Positions 26,476 through 35,269 of a DNA stretch of 64,000 nt are shown here, piece after piece. The translations under genes were made by a program, and so were the position numbers. Location: positions 1 to 64,000 of the forward strand of contig ONJF01000015.1 of assembly GCA_900318085.1 (NCBI GenBank). Direction: 5' to 3'. Source of the DNA: an uncultured Bacteroidales bacterium. Its GTDB lineage: Bacteria; Bacteroidota; Bacteroidia; Bacteroidales; F082. A model generated the notes under the pieces. That model saw only the letters and a list, made by a program, of their open reading frames with translations. It searched no databases and was not told the origin of the DNA. Numbering within the stretch: position 1 is the stretch's first letter; every line of letters begins with the position of its first letter.

Positions 26476-27291
26476 ATGTACAACCTGCGGCGTTTTATTC
26501 TCAAGCATCACGTCATCATCTTGTTCATCCTGCTCGAGGTGATCTCTATCCTATTGCTTGCCCGAAGCCAGAACTTCCACCGCAACTGGATGGTGAACAC
26601 CACCAACGACGCCGTGGGGAAAATCTACGAATGGGGCAGCGAGGTGGGCAACTATTTCCGCTTGAATTCAGCCAACAAAGAGCTGGCGGAAGAGAACGCC
26701 ATGCTCCGCAAGCAGCTCTCTGTTATCTATGACACCACCACGTGCACCTATGACATCAGCAACGGCGACACGCTATATGAATACATCCCTGCACAGGTCG
26801 TCAACAACAGCACCAACCAAGCCAACAACTACATCATTATAAATAAAGGTAAGTTGGATGGCATCAGGCGCGACATGAGCGTCATCTCGACTGACGGTAT
26901 TGTGGGCGTGGTAACCGACGTGAGCCGACATTACGCCTCCGTCATGAGCCTGCTTCACAGCAAGTCGGTGGTCGGCGTACGCATCAAGGAAAGCCAAGAA
27001 CTGGCCAGCCTGAAATGGGAGACGAACAATTACCGTTACGGAATGGTGGAAGACATCCCGACCCATATCGTCTTGCAGCCAGGCGACACCATTTTGACTA
27101 GCTCACATTCCCACATCTTCCCCGAAGACCTCTTGGTAGGCACTATCGAAGAGTTCTACCCCACCGCCGTCGACGCCTTGAACAAGGCCAAGATTCGCTA
27201 TGCCACAGACTTCGCCACTTTGCGGCATGTATATGTAATCAACGATTTGCACAAACCCGAGCTCGATTCGCTTAAAGCCAGACTACAATGA
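26476..27291 (+). CDS. mreC: Rod-shape determining protein MreC
   Basis: 271 residues from ATG 26476 (MYNLRRFILKHHVIILFILL); the longer frame upstream is only the translated repeat element. One N-terminal membrane helix (about 11-28), a coiled coil (about 55-80, NKELAEENAMLRKQL) and the periplasmic beta-domain pair (YIIINKGKLDGIRRDMSVIS, GIVGVVTDVSRHYASVMSLL) follow. MreC links MreB to the periplasmic wall synthases. Its TGA stop overlaps the mreD start by four bases. Confidence 0.96.
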   Translation: MYNLRRFILKHHVIILFILLEVISILLLARSQNFHRNWMVNTTNDAVGKIYEWGSEVGNYFRLNSANKELAEENAMLRKQLSVIYDTTTCTYDISNGDTLYEYIPAQVVNNSTNQANNYIIINKGKLDGIRRDMSVISTDGIVGVVTDVSRHYASVMSLLHSKSVVGVRIKESQELASLKWETNNYRYGMVEDIPTHIVLQPGDTILTSSHSHIFPEDLLVGTIEEFYPTAVDALNKAKIRYATDFATLRHVYVINDLHKPELDSLKARLQ

Positions 27292-27803
27292 ACAAAACCG
27301 TATTACAAATCATCCGTTTCGTTGTTCTCGTGCTCTTTCAAGTGCTCGTCATCAACCACATCCGCCTAGGCGGTTATGTCCACCCCTATATCTACCTGAC
27401 TTTTATTCTTTTGTTGCCCTTCAGCATGCCCAAATGGCAACTTTTAGTGTTGGGATTTGTGCTGGGCTTGACCGTAGACCTATTTACGGGCACGCCTGGT
27501 CTTCACGCTGGAGCCACCACGCTGATGGCCTTCAGTCGGCCCAGCATCATCAAACTCGTCTCGGGCAGCCTGAAGTTCGACAACATCCAAGAACCCAACC
27601 TCGGACAACTGGATGGCATGTGGTTCTTGCGCTATGTGTTCTGCTTGGTATTCATCCACCATTTCGCGCTGTTTTTCCTTGAGTCGTTCAGCTTCCGTCT
27701 CATCGGCCAAGTGCTTTTGCGCATCTTGCTCAGCGTGCCCGTGTCCATCTTCCTTATCATGATGATTCTTTACATTTTCAAGAGAGAAAGAAAAAGGGAA
27801 TAA
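27288..27803 (+). CDS. mreD: Rod-shape determining protein MreD
   Basis: A 171-residue integral membrane protein with about five hydrophobic segments (ILLPFSMPKWQLLVLGFVLG and VFCLVFIHHFALFFLESFSF among them), the length and pattern of MreD. It overlaps mreC by four bases, indicating translational coupling. The usual next genes for PBP2 and RodA are absent; an unrelated lipoprotein gene begins 24 bases downstream. Confidence 0.92.
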   Translation: MNKTVLQIIRFVVLVLFQVLVINHIRLGGYVHPYIYLTFILLLPFSMPKWQLLVLGFVLGLTVDLFTGTPGLHAGATTLMAFSRPSIIKLVSGSLKFDNIQEPNLGQLDGMWFLRYVFCLVFIHHFALFFLESFSFRLIGQVLLRILLSVPVSIFLIMMILYIFKRERKRE

Positions 27804-27826
27804 TCTTAATAAATATCTGATTTATA

Positions 27827-28915
27827 ATGAGAAAATTTGTATTCTTCATGTTTGCATTGGCACTCTGCCTGAGCGCATGCAACGAAAAAACACAAGGCTT
27901 CAAGGTCAATGTGAGTCTAGCCAACGGCAACGAGAAAACCGTTTACCTGCAAAAGTTTGTCGATGATATGCCTGTTGTCATCGACTCGGCCGTCATCAAG
28001 AACGACCTGGCTACAATGACCGCTCCTTCCGACAACCCTCAAATCCTTTATGCGCTGAAAGTCAAAGGAATGAGAGGTTCTATGCCTTTCTTTGCCGACA
28101 ATAAGGATGTGACCATTGTGGGTGACATGTACAACCCTGAAGCCGTTACCATTATGGCTTCGGAAACCCAAGCCGAACTGGATGCCTACAACGAACAGTT
28201 GAAAACTTTCGACGTGCAAATCCGCGACCTCTACGCCGTTATGCAGCAAGCCTTCTCCGACAACGACTCCATCAAGATGGACTCGCTCAACAAGGTAGGA
28301 ACTGCGCTGATGGAACAACAAGACAGCTTCCGCGACGACTATATCAAGGCTCATCCCAATAGCTTCGTCACGCATTACATCCTCGATGGCGTGAAGCAAG
28401 ACTATCCTATCGACCAACTTAAAGAATTGATGGCTAATTTCACCACCGAATCCATCTATCGCGACCGCCTCAACAACTATGTTGCCAAACAGGAACGCCT
28501 TAAAGAAGGTCAGCCTTTCATTGACTTCACGCTGAAAACCAACAACGACACTGAAGTGGTCCTGTCTGAAATCATCGCCCAAAACAAACTCACTTTGGTC
28601 GACTTCTGGGCCTCGTGGTGTGGCCCCTGCCGTCACGAAAACCCGGTTGTAAAAGCTGCCTACGAGCAATTCCACGAACTCGGTTTTGACGTCATCGGCG
28701 TCAGCGTCGACCAAGACGAAGCCGCTTGGCGGCAAGCCGTCGAGGAAGACCAACTCCCATGGACGCAGGTGCGCGACAGCGAAAACAAAGTCAGCGAAGA
28801 CTATATGATCTACTATATCCCGTCCAACTTCCTCTATGACCAAAACGGCACGATGGTGGCCAAAGGTCTGCGCGGCGAGGATTTGGCGGCTAAATTGAAC
28901 GAATTGTTGAAATAA
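27827..28915 (+). CDS. TlpA/DUF4369 thioredoxin-like lipoprotein, CGPC type
   Basis: A 362-residue lipoprotein (LALCLSACNEK lipobox). Residues about 24-120 are a DUF4369-like beta-domain (NVSLANGNEKTVYLQKF), followed by a helical linker. A C-terminal thioredoxin fold (about 230-362) has the redox motif DFWASWCGPCRHENP. Such proteins are periplasmic thiol-disulfide oxidoreductases of Bacteroidota, tied to envelope redox homeostasis. It follows mreD closely and may be read through from it. Confidence 0.9.
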   Translation: MRKFVFFMFALALCLSACNEKTQGFKVNVSLANGNEKTVYLQKFVDDMPVVIDSAVIKNDLATMTAPSDNPQILYALKVKGMRGSMPFFADNKDVTIVGDMYNPEAVTIMASETQAELDAYNEQLKTFDVQIRDLYAVMQQAFSDNDSIKMDSLNKVGTALMEQQDSFRDDYIKAHPNSFVTHYILDGVKQDYPIDQLKELMANFTTESIYRDRLNNYVAKQERLKEGQPFIDFTLKTNNDTEVVLSEIIAQNKLTLVDFWASWCGPCRHENPVVKAAYEQFHELGFDVIGVSVDQDEAAWRQAVEEDQLPWTQVRDSENKVSEDYMIYYIPSNFLYDQNGTMVAKGLRGEDLAAKLNELLK

Positions 28916-28942
28916 AAAGGGGACAAAAGACCTTCAGCCTTA

Positions 28943-29053
28943 GTCGTCATAGCGGGCTTGACCCGCTATCTCCTGAAGAAAAGGGTTTCCATCCTTTTTC
29001 AGGAGATGGCGTTCCGCTTGCGCGGAATGACAGTTCCTCCGCCATGACGACTA
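28943..29053. repeat. Double palindrome, GTCATnGCGG family
   Basis: Two stem-loops (ATAGCGGG..CCCGCTAT and ATTCCGC..GCGGAAT) are joined by CTCCTGAA and TTCAGGAG, which pair with each other. The whole is flanked by GTCGTCAT and ATGACGAC, so it can fold into one large cruciform. It fills the gap between the two thioredoxin-like genes. A close relative lies at 43777-43850 and half an element at 36080-36110. Confidence 0.8.
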
Positions 29054-29098
29054 AAGAAAAGGTCATAGTACCGCACAATATCGATTAACATCACACTT

Positions 29099-30199
29099 AT
29101 GAAAATAAAGTATTCTCTTTTAGGCTTGGTTTGTGTTGGGCTTTTCGCCTGCACCTCAACCCCAAAGACAGCGACATTCAAGGTCAACGTGAACCTTGCC
29201 AATGCCGATGGGCAAATGGTATATCTGCAAAAAGACGGTCAAGTCATCGACTCGGCCACCATCACCAACTGGGAAGCTGCATTCGACACACCTGTAGGCG
29301 ACGGCACCGAGACCTATGGCCTTATGCTGAAAAACTGGCGGAGGGCTTTCCCCTTCTTTACCAACAACAACGATGTGACCCTTGAAGGCGATGCGCAAAA
29401 CCCCAATTCCATCTTGGTGAAAGGTTCGGAAACACATGACCGCCTTATCGCCTTCACAGAGGGTTTCGATGAATATGACCTCCAAATGGACTCGCTCGGC
29501 CAGCTGCTTCAAGAAGCCAAGACTGCCGAAAACCAAAAAGAGGTCGCACGACTCCAACATGAACTTGACGACATGTCGGAACTGCAGAAGATGTACTGCT
29601 TTGACTATGTCTGGGAGAACCCGGCCGACCCCGTCGCGCATTATGTGCTTTATCGCTATAAATGGGCCTTCAGTCCTTGTGAGATGCGCACGATGATTGA
29701 CAACATACGAAATGCCGACAGTGCATCTGAAACCTATAACTTGACCATGGCCGAGGAATACGTGGAGAAGCAAGAGCGTGTACAAGCGGGACAGCCCATC
29801 ATCGACTTCACCCAAAACGACCCCGACGGCAATCCTATAACCCTATCTGAAATCGCCCAAGGCAAACTCTTGCTCGTCGACTTTTGGGCCTCGTGGTGTC
29901 CCGATTGCCGCAAGGAGAACCCCAATGTGGTGGCTGCCTATCAGAAATATCACGAACAAGGCTTCGATGTGCTTGGCGTGTCGTTCGACACCAACAAGGA
30001 AGCCTGGCTCGCCGCCATCGAAAAAGACGGCCTCACATGGCCCCAAGTCTCTGACCTGCAAGGCTGGAACAACGCTGCTGGTGCCTTGTATGCCATCTCT
30101 TTCATCCCGCAAAATGCCCTCATCAAGGACGGCAAGATCGTCGCCCGCAACCTAGAAGGCGCGGAGTTGATGGAGGAAGTTGAACGGCAGTTGAAGTAA
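29099..30199 (+). CDS. TlpA/DUF4369 thioredoxin-like lipoprotein, CPDC type
   Basis: A 366-residue paralogue of the previous gene: lipobox VGLFACTST, DUF4369-like domain (NVNLANADGQMVYLQKDG), helical linker, and thioredoxin fold with DFWASWCPDCRKENP. The active-site dipeptide is Pro-Asp instead of Gly-Pro, which normally shifts redox potential and partner choice. The tandem pair probably arose by duplication and then diverged. The two genes are separated by a large palindromic element. Confidence 0.88.
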   Translation: MKIKYSLLGLVCVGLFACTSTPKTATFKVNVNLANADGQMVYLQKDGQVIDSATITNWEAAFDTPVGDGTETYGLMLKNWRRAFPFFTNNNDVTLEGDAQNPNSILVKGSETHDRLIAFTEGFDEYDLQMDSLGQLLQEAKTAENQKEVARLQHELDDMSELQKMYCFDYVWENPADPVAHYVLYRYKWAFSPCEMRTMIDNIRNADSASETYNLTMAEEYVEKQERVQAGQPIIDFTQNDPDGNPITLSEIAQGKLLLVDFWASWCPDCRKENPNVVAAYQKYHEQGFDVLGVSFDTNKEAWLAAIEKDGLTWPQVSDLQGWNNAAGALYAISFIPQNALIKDGKIVARNLEGAELMEEVERQLK

Positions 30200-30201
30200 G
30201 A

Positions 30202-30339
30202 GATTCCCCTTCGCTTCGCTCGAGGAATGGAATAACGGTTATTATATCAAACGGCGGCAGGAACAACTACCCAATCAGTAGTGTCTCTTGCCGCCGTTAT
30301 TATAAATATGGGATAAACTCCATTCCCCGAAGGGGAATC
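30202..30339. repeat. Nested palindrome filling a convergent gap
   Basis: The outer arms GATTCCCCTTCG (30202-30213) and CGAAGGGGAATC (30328-30339) enclose ATAACGG/CCGTTAT and the inner arms CGGCGGCA (30252-30259) and TGCCGCCG (30289-30296). The element occupies almost all of the 141 bases between two convergent stops, so it is likely to be used as a two-way terminator. Confidence 0.8.
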
Positions 30340-30340
30340 C

Positions 30341-31738
30341 CTATTCCTTTACGATTCTCTCCAAAAAAGTATTACCTTCCTTGTCGGCAATGCGCAGCAG
30401 GTACACACCTTCGGGCAGACCTTCTACGCTGATCCTGTTGGTATTGGTAAAAGACTTAACCTTTACGCCGAGAACATTGTAAACCTGGATTTCGGCGACA
30501 TCCCTTCCTTCGATGTTCACCATGTCTTTGACGGGATTGGGGAAGACCGCCAGTTGTTGCCCTCCATTGTCATTGACGGAGAGGTCGGTTTTGACCAAAA
30601 TCGGAAATCCGTCGTTGATGTTGTTCACGTCAAATCCCCAAACAGCATTGCCTTGGTTGAGCGTATCCACAAAGGCCTCCTCGCTCATTTCTTCAGCGCT
30701 TTTCGGGAAGCCATTCTCGTCGCCAGAACAAATGTTGAGGTAGTAACAATTCTCGATAGTCGTGTTCTCAGGTCGAATAGTGACTCCAAGCAAACATCCA
30801 ACATGATGGTTCCCTGTGATTTCTCCAACACTATAACTGTTCTTGGCCTCGCCACGAGTATGAACAATGCCCAACAAACCGCCAGCAGCCGGGTAATAGG
30901 TTGATGTGTCGCCAATTGCGGACACATTGCCTGTGTTGTAACAATTGTTTATCATCGCCTGATAAGACCAAGAAAGAATGCCGCCACCAAACCTGCTTGC
31001 CTCAATATCGCCTTCGTTGAAACACTCGGAGATTTCTGTCGCCGACATCGTACTGGCGATTCCACCCACATCAGAACCTTTCAGACGGCCAATATTAGAG
31101 CAATTACTGACCACTTTAGCGCCTATCCCCACAATTCCACCAACTCTATTGCCTTCAATATCAGCACCATTTCTACAACGAGAAATAATGACTAATCCGC
31201 CATGGCCGACGATTCCACCACTTTCATTTCCGTTGACATATCCGTTGGTGACATAAACATTCTCAATTACTGCAGTGTCTCCCTCAACCCAAGAGTCGGC
31301 ATATCCAAACAAACCTGCATAACTGCCTTCTTTTCCAACATAAATATTGGAAATACTATGGTCACCACCGTCAAAATGACCCCTGAACATTGAGCGAGGA
31401 GCAAAGCCCGTACTATTCAGATTTCCTCTATCGCAACCATCCTCATCAAATCCTCGATCACACAAACCAATGGGTATCCATGGCTGGTCTTCACTGCCAT
31501 TTAGGTCAATATCGGTGGTAAGACGAAAATACAGGCCTTGCGTATCGAAATCCTTATTGACCATGTAGGACAGGAACGCCAGTTGCGCTGCTGTCTCAAT
31601 CAGATAGGGGTCGCCTTCCGTTCCGCTTCCTCTTGTCCACAATTTTCTGCTGCCGTCCCAAACGCTGGTTTGAGCCTCGACCACGATGCCCGCCAAAAGA
31701 AGCATCATTATGATATAGAATCTTTTCATCTTATTCAT
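30341..31738 (-). CDS. Secreted GLUG-repeat protein with T9SS tail
   Basis: A 465-residue protein (start taken at ATG 31736-31738; MKRFYIIMMLLLAGIVVEAQ is the signal peptide). The N-terminal part (SGTEGDPYLIETAAQLAFLS) and repeated GG(I/L)xG segments (NGNESGGIVGHGGLV, GNRVGGIVGIGAKV, SDVGGIASTM) are typical of GLUG-type beta-helix adhesins. The last 75 residues are a T9SS type A sorting tail (AVFPNPVKDMVNIEG...LPEGVYLLRIADKEG...RIVKE). It is the second gene of a two-gene operon behind 31761-33305 and is presumably a surface adhesin. Confidence 0.85.
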   Translation of the reverse strand: MNKMKRFYIIMMLLLAGIVVEAQTSVWDGSRKLWTRGSGTEGDPYLIETAAQLAFLSYMVNKDFDTQGLYFRLTTDIDLNGSEDQPWIPIGLCDRGFDEDGCDRGNLNSTGFAPRSMFRGHFDGGDHSISNIYVGKEGSYAGLFGYADSWVEGDTAVIENVYVTNGYVNGNESGGIVGHGGLVIISRCRNGADIEGNRVGGIVGIGAKVVSNCSNIGRLKGSDVGGIASTMSATEISECFNEGDIEASRFGGGILSWSYQAMINNCYNTGNVSAIGDTSTYYPAAGGLLGIVHTRGEAKNSYSVGEITGNHHVGCLLGVTIRPENTTIENCYYLNICSGDENGFPKSAEEMSEEAFVDTLNQGNAVWGFDVNNINDGFPILVKTDLSVNDNGGQQLAVFPNPVKDMVNIEGRDVAEIQVYNVLGVKVKSFTNTNRISVEGLPEGVYLLRIADKEGNTFLERIVKE

Positions 31739-31760
31739 TGTTAAATAGTTAGACATTCTA

Positions 31761-33305
31761 TTATTTTCCAAAGTTGTTGTTGAACAAGTCCCTGATATGG
31801 TCGATGATGGCGCCTTTGCGCTCCATTGCTGACTGGCTGTCGTTTTTCCATACGGTAATCATCGCACAATCCAATTCATGCATACTCCCACTGGCGAAAT
31901 TGAAGGGTCCTATCGTAGCAAGACCTCTTCTGTCGGAGGGTTGGTTTTCGTTTTGCTCTTCGGTCCAATATTTATCTCCCGTGTTAAAACCATCGTTGGG
32001 AGCGATGCCGTTGGTGCCGAAGTTGCAAGGGTCGCTGTCGCCAGGATAGGCAAAATTGCACTCGGGACCCACCATCTGCGCTCCACCGAAGCCGTTGCCG
32101 CCATACTGCATGTGGTTGCCGTTTTTCCAGATGCAACGCAAATAATTGTAACAATCTGGAGGATAATCAGGTATTCCAGTAGCATTAAAGTTGTTTTTAT
32201 AAATGAACCCGCATAGACCCAACCGCTCGTCATCGACAATACCATTGCCGAAATTGAACCCGTTGTAGGCGTATTTGTTCAAAGGATATGTTTCGTCAAA
32301 CAGGGCTTCGCAATCACCTTCGAAAGCGGGATTGTCGCGCCCATCCGCCTCCATATAAGGACCCGCCAACACCGCGCAGACCTGAACGGGCGGGTTGTCG
32401 CCGTAGGCCCACGGTTGCCCTTGGCCATCGACAGGCGTACCATTGTACCCAAAACACGAACCACGCTGTACGTCACAACCGACATAGTCGTCCCAACCGT
32501 AACCGATGTCCCAGTCATTCCAAATCCCAAGATACACTTCATGATAATCCGAAGAAGAACGGTTGTAGATTTTGTAATTGAAAAAAACCGTGTTGTTGAC
32601 AGCCTCGTCATCAGGCGCATCAAAGGCATAGACCATGGTTTGGACTTCGAGGCCAAATGGCGTGCCACCAGATTCGGTGTGCCTGGCATAGTTGTCATTG
32701 AAGATGAAAAACAAGCATTGGTCGCCTTTGATATCGGGATAGTCGCCGTCGGCAGGGTTGTACCGTCCATCACCGTTGACGTCGACAAATGGCGCCAAGT
32801 TCTCGGCATAGCCTTCCACGCCATGCGCCGGCCAGGTTAGGATGTCTTCGAGGATGACATAATTGCTGTTGTCATGATTGGCGATGAATTGATCTATTTC
32901 AGCGCGAGCGAGGTTCCAAACTCGATGAAACTTCAAGGAGGTCATCAAATCCGTCGTGCCCTCTATCGGTTTAAGCGGTCCCGACCAATAATCCATTCCA
33001 ACCTGGCCGTATTGGAAAGCGGCAACATGAAGGCTGTCGTCCGTATCCAAGCCTCCAAACCACAACGCCAGTTGAAAAACCGTTTCTTTGCCACTGCCTT
33101 GTGGCACTTCCCAAGTAGGACAATCGCCATGACTTTCTTGCCATTCCTCGTAATAGGTGCCTTGTTGAGGAACGAAACACGTACCATTCCCAAGGATGGT
33201 GGCCCTCACATTATTGGTCTCGATATGCGAGATGGGAGGATATTGTGCCAAAGAGGCCAGATAGGTCGCGCACAATACAAATAACAGAAGCATTTTCTTT
33301 TTCAT
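31761..33305 (-). CDS. Secreted protein with calcium-loop segment
   Basis: A 514-residue protein with a signal peptide (MKKKMLLLFVLCATYLASLAQ). The mature part is rich in Tyr, Trp, Asp and Gly and contains VDVNGDGRYNPADGDYPDI, a dockerin or thrombospondin-type-3-like Ca2+ loop (D-x-N-x-D-G-x-x-x-x-x-D). About 14 cysteines suggest disulfides. There is no T9SS tail, but the next gene, 22 bases downstream, has one. Similar proteins in Bacteroidales are long T9SS cargo. No enzymatic signature is visible. Its promoter region carries one copy of the 37-bp shared motif. Confidence 0.7.
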   Translation of the reverse strand: MKKKMLLLFVLCATYLASLAQYPPISHIETNNVRATILGNGTCFVPQQGTYYEEWQESHGDCPTWEVPQGSGKETVFQLALWFGGLDTDDSLHVAAFQYGQVGMDYWSGPLKPIEGTTDLMTSLKFHRVWNLARAEIDQFIANHDNSNYVILEDILTWPAHGVEGYAENLAPFVDVNGDGRYNPADGDYPDIKGDQCLFFIFNDNYARHTESGGTPFGLEVQTMVYAFDAPDDEAVNNTVFFNYKIYNRSSSDYHEVYLGIWNDWDIGYGWDDYVGCDVQRGSCFGYNGTPVDGQGQPWAYGDNPPVQVCAVLAGPYMEADGRDNPAFEGDCEALFDETYPLNKYAYNGFNFGNGIVDDERLGLCGFIYKNNFNATGIPDYPPDCYNYLRCIWKNGNHMQYGGNGFGGAQMVGPECNFAYPGDSDPCNFGTNGIAPNDGFNTGDKYWTEEQNENQPSDRRGLATIGPFNFASGSMHELDCAMITVWKNDSQSAMERKGAIIDHIRDLFNNNFGK

Positions 33306-33373
33306 AGCAGTAGCGTTTAATTGAATACTGTTTGTCGTTTTTCATGGGCAAAACTACAAACAGAGCCTACCGC

Positions 33374-33410
33374 TGTCAAGAAAATGATGGTGCGGATGGG
33401 TGCGGATTTT
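33374..33410 (-). promoter_or_regulatory. 37-bp shared promoter motif, copy B (secreted-protein operon)
   Basis: This copy matches the one at 35208-35244 at 35 of 37 bases. On the coding strand it contains the tandem word ATCCGCACC, one base, ATCCGCACC, then ends with TTGACA. It lies 69 bases before the ATG of the secreted-protein operon, and a TAGTTTTG -7-like element follows 17 bases after it. Confidence 0.8.
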
Positions 33411-33426
33411 GATATTGAAATGAAAA

Positions 33427-35166
33427 TCAGTTCTTTGTGTCCGATTTTGCAAAGTCACGCAGTGTGTTCGGCAGTGGTTCGTCGCTACCAAAAATGCCTT
33501 TCAACTTGCGGCTGCGCTCGCAAACGGTGTTGAAGGCGCGCTGCATCAGGGCGGCCATATCGGCCTCCTCCACGCCCAAGAGATAGAGACAGCAATAGTC
33601 GATGTCGCCTTTGGTGAGCGAAGGGAAGTCTTGTTTGAGGCGCGTGGTGAACAGCCCAAAGTGGACATCGGCAGCCTCGCGCAAGGCCAGCAACTGTTCC
33701 TTATTGAGGGCATAGTCCTTATAGACCCTATAGTCCATCTTCGACTTGAACTGTCCCTCGTTCACCCGCTCCATGATCAGGCGACAGATGGGCTCCTCGG
33801 CAAACGAGGCGGCTTCCACCCGTTTCTTCATCGCCGAGAGGGCCTCGCCCTGCTCCTGCAACTGCCCCGAAAGGACTTGCTTCTCGGCCTCGGTGCGCTG
33901 GTGTCGCCTCCGATAAAGCAGCAGCCATATCGCGAGCACCGCAAGTAAGACCAACAGCGGCAAAATGATTCTCATTACCCGCCCTTGGGTTTGCCTCGCC
34001 TCCTGCAGTCGGGTGTTTTCCTGCTTCTGCTGCAGATATTCTTGAAACAGACTCGTGAAACGCCACTCGTCGGCCTTGGTGCCAAACTCGGGTGGCGTGT
34101 TTTGGGTCACAAAACGGGCATACTCGCCAGCCTTGTCCGACTCGCCACGGTCCTCGTAGATCTCGCGCAGATAGTCGGCACTCTGCGTTTGGAGAAAGAG
34201 GCTCGGCGCCTCATTGAAGACCCTATTCAGATAGACAATAGATGAATCGAACTGATTGTCAAGTTTATAGACATAACCGATACCCAAAAAGCGGTCGTAC
34301 ATCTCAAACTCATTGCCTGCCCAGGCGATACGCTTGAGCGCATCAACGGAAGCCTGTCCGTCGTGCGCCACATGATAGGACGACAATGCTTTGCGGTTGA
34401 TGACATTCCTGTAAAGCACCCCAGTGGTGTCGTTCATGCAGGCCAGTGACTGGTCGTAATAATACAAAGCGCTGTCGAACTGCTCCGACTTCTCGTATTC
34501 GTAGCCCAAGAAAAAGAGGGTGTTGGCCAAACTCGACGGTGGATTAAAGGCTTTACGCTTGTAATTCAGCACGTTCTTGTAGAAATAAATGGTCGGCTCG
34601 ATGAGGAACTTGTCGGAATAGACGTTGGCCAAGCGGGCAAAAATCAAAGCCGTAAAACTGGCCTTGTGTCCCACCAACTGCTCTTCGTTGAATTGCTGTT
34701 CCATGATTCCCAAGGCCTTATAGTATTCTTGGCACGCCATCATGGTGAGCGAATCATCGGTAAAGATGATGCCATCGTTGAGACAGATGGCATTCATGTA
34801 ATGGGAGCGGGCGGAAAGGAAAGCCATATCCTTGTCGTTGGGATAAACGGAGGATACGCTGTCGAAATAAGTCAAAGCCTTCTCTACCTCATCGCAATAG
34901 GCCACCTCGCGACGCACCTTGAAGCAAGCCTCCGAAAGCATCAAACCCGAGTATTCAGCACTGGGCGACCAAGTGGGATTGATTTTTTCATAAAACCATT
35001 CAAGATACCGCAAGGCACTATCTGGATCGTGCTGCAAAAGAGTGTCAACTGCTACCACACGGGGAGCGCTGTTCTCCTGCCAACTGATTTCCGACTCCAG
35101 GGTTCTCGAACACGAGGCTCCAAGAACTATCAACAACAAGCCGACTAAAATGCACGTCATTTTCAT
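33427..35166 (-). CDS. TPR lipoprotein/membrane regulator with C-terminal HTH-like domain
   Basis: A 579-residue protein. It has a lipobox-type signal (LIVLGASCSR), then a tetratricopeptide region from about 45 to 360 (ANTLFFLGYEYEKSEQFDSALYYYDQSL is one repeat). A membrane helix at about 397-415 (IILPLLVLLAVLAIWLLLY) is followed by a cytoplasmic coiled coil and a C-terminal domain with LTKGDIDYCCLYLLGVEEADMAALM..ERSRKLK, the pattern of a LuxR/sigma-4-like helix-turn-helix. Such TPR-TM-HTH proteins are one-component membrane regulators in Bacteroidota. Its promoter and that of the next operon share a 37-bp motif, so both are candidate targets. Confidence 0.82.
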   Translation of the reverse strand: MKMTCILVGLLLIVLGASCSRTLESEISWQENSAPRVVAVDTLLQHDPDSALRYLEWFYEKINPTWSPSAEYSGLMLSEACFKVRREVAYCDEVEKALTYFDSVSSVYPNDKDMAFLSARSHYMNAICLNDGIIFTDDSLTMMACQEYYKALGIMEQQFNEEQLVGHKASFTALIFARLANVYSDKFLIEPTIYFYKNVLNYKRKAFNPPSSLANTLFFLGYEYEKSEQFDSALYYYDQSLACMNDTTGVLYRNVINRKALSSYHVAHDGQASVDALKRIAWAGNEFEMYDRFLGIGYVYKLDNQFDSSIVYLNRVFNEAPSLFLQTQSADYLREIYEDRGESDKAGEYARFVTQNTPPEFGTKADEWRFTSLFQEYLQQKQENTRLQEARQTQGRVMRIILPLLVLLAVLAIWLLLYRRRHQRTEAEKQVLSGQLQEQGEALSAMKKRVEAASFAEEPICRLIMERVNEGQFKSKMDYRVYKDYALNKEQLLALREAADVHFGLFTTRLKQDFPSLTKGDIDYCCLYLLGVEEADMAALMQRAFNTVCERSRKLKGIFGSDEPLPNTLRDFAKSDTKN

Positions 35167-35207
35167 AGGAACAAAAGTAAGAAATTATTCCCCACAATGG
35201 CAACACT

Positions 35208-35244
35208 TGTCAAGAAAACGATGGTGCGGATTGGTGCGGATTTT
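35208..35244 (-). promoter_or_regulatory. 37-bp shared promoter motif, copy A (regulator gene)
   Basis: It is located 42 bases upstream of the regulator start. Same structure as copy B: tandem ATCCGCACC words followed by TTGACA on the coding strand. A TACTTTTG -7-like element follows 28 bases later, about ten bases before the ATG. The pair suggests autoregulation. Confidence 0.8.
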
Positions 35245-35269
35245 TTATGTATAATTAGAAATCAACAGG

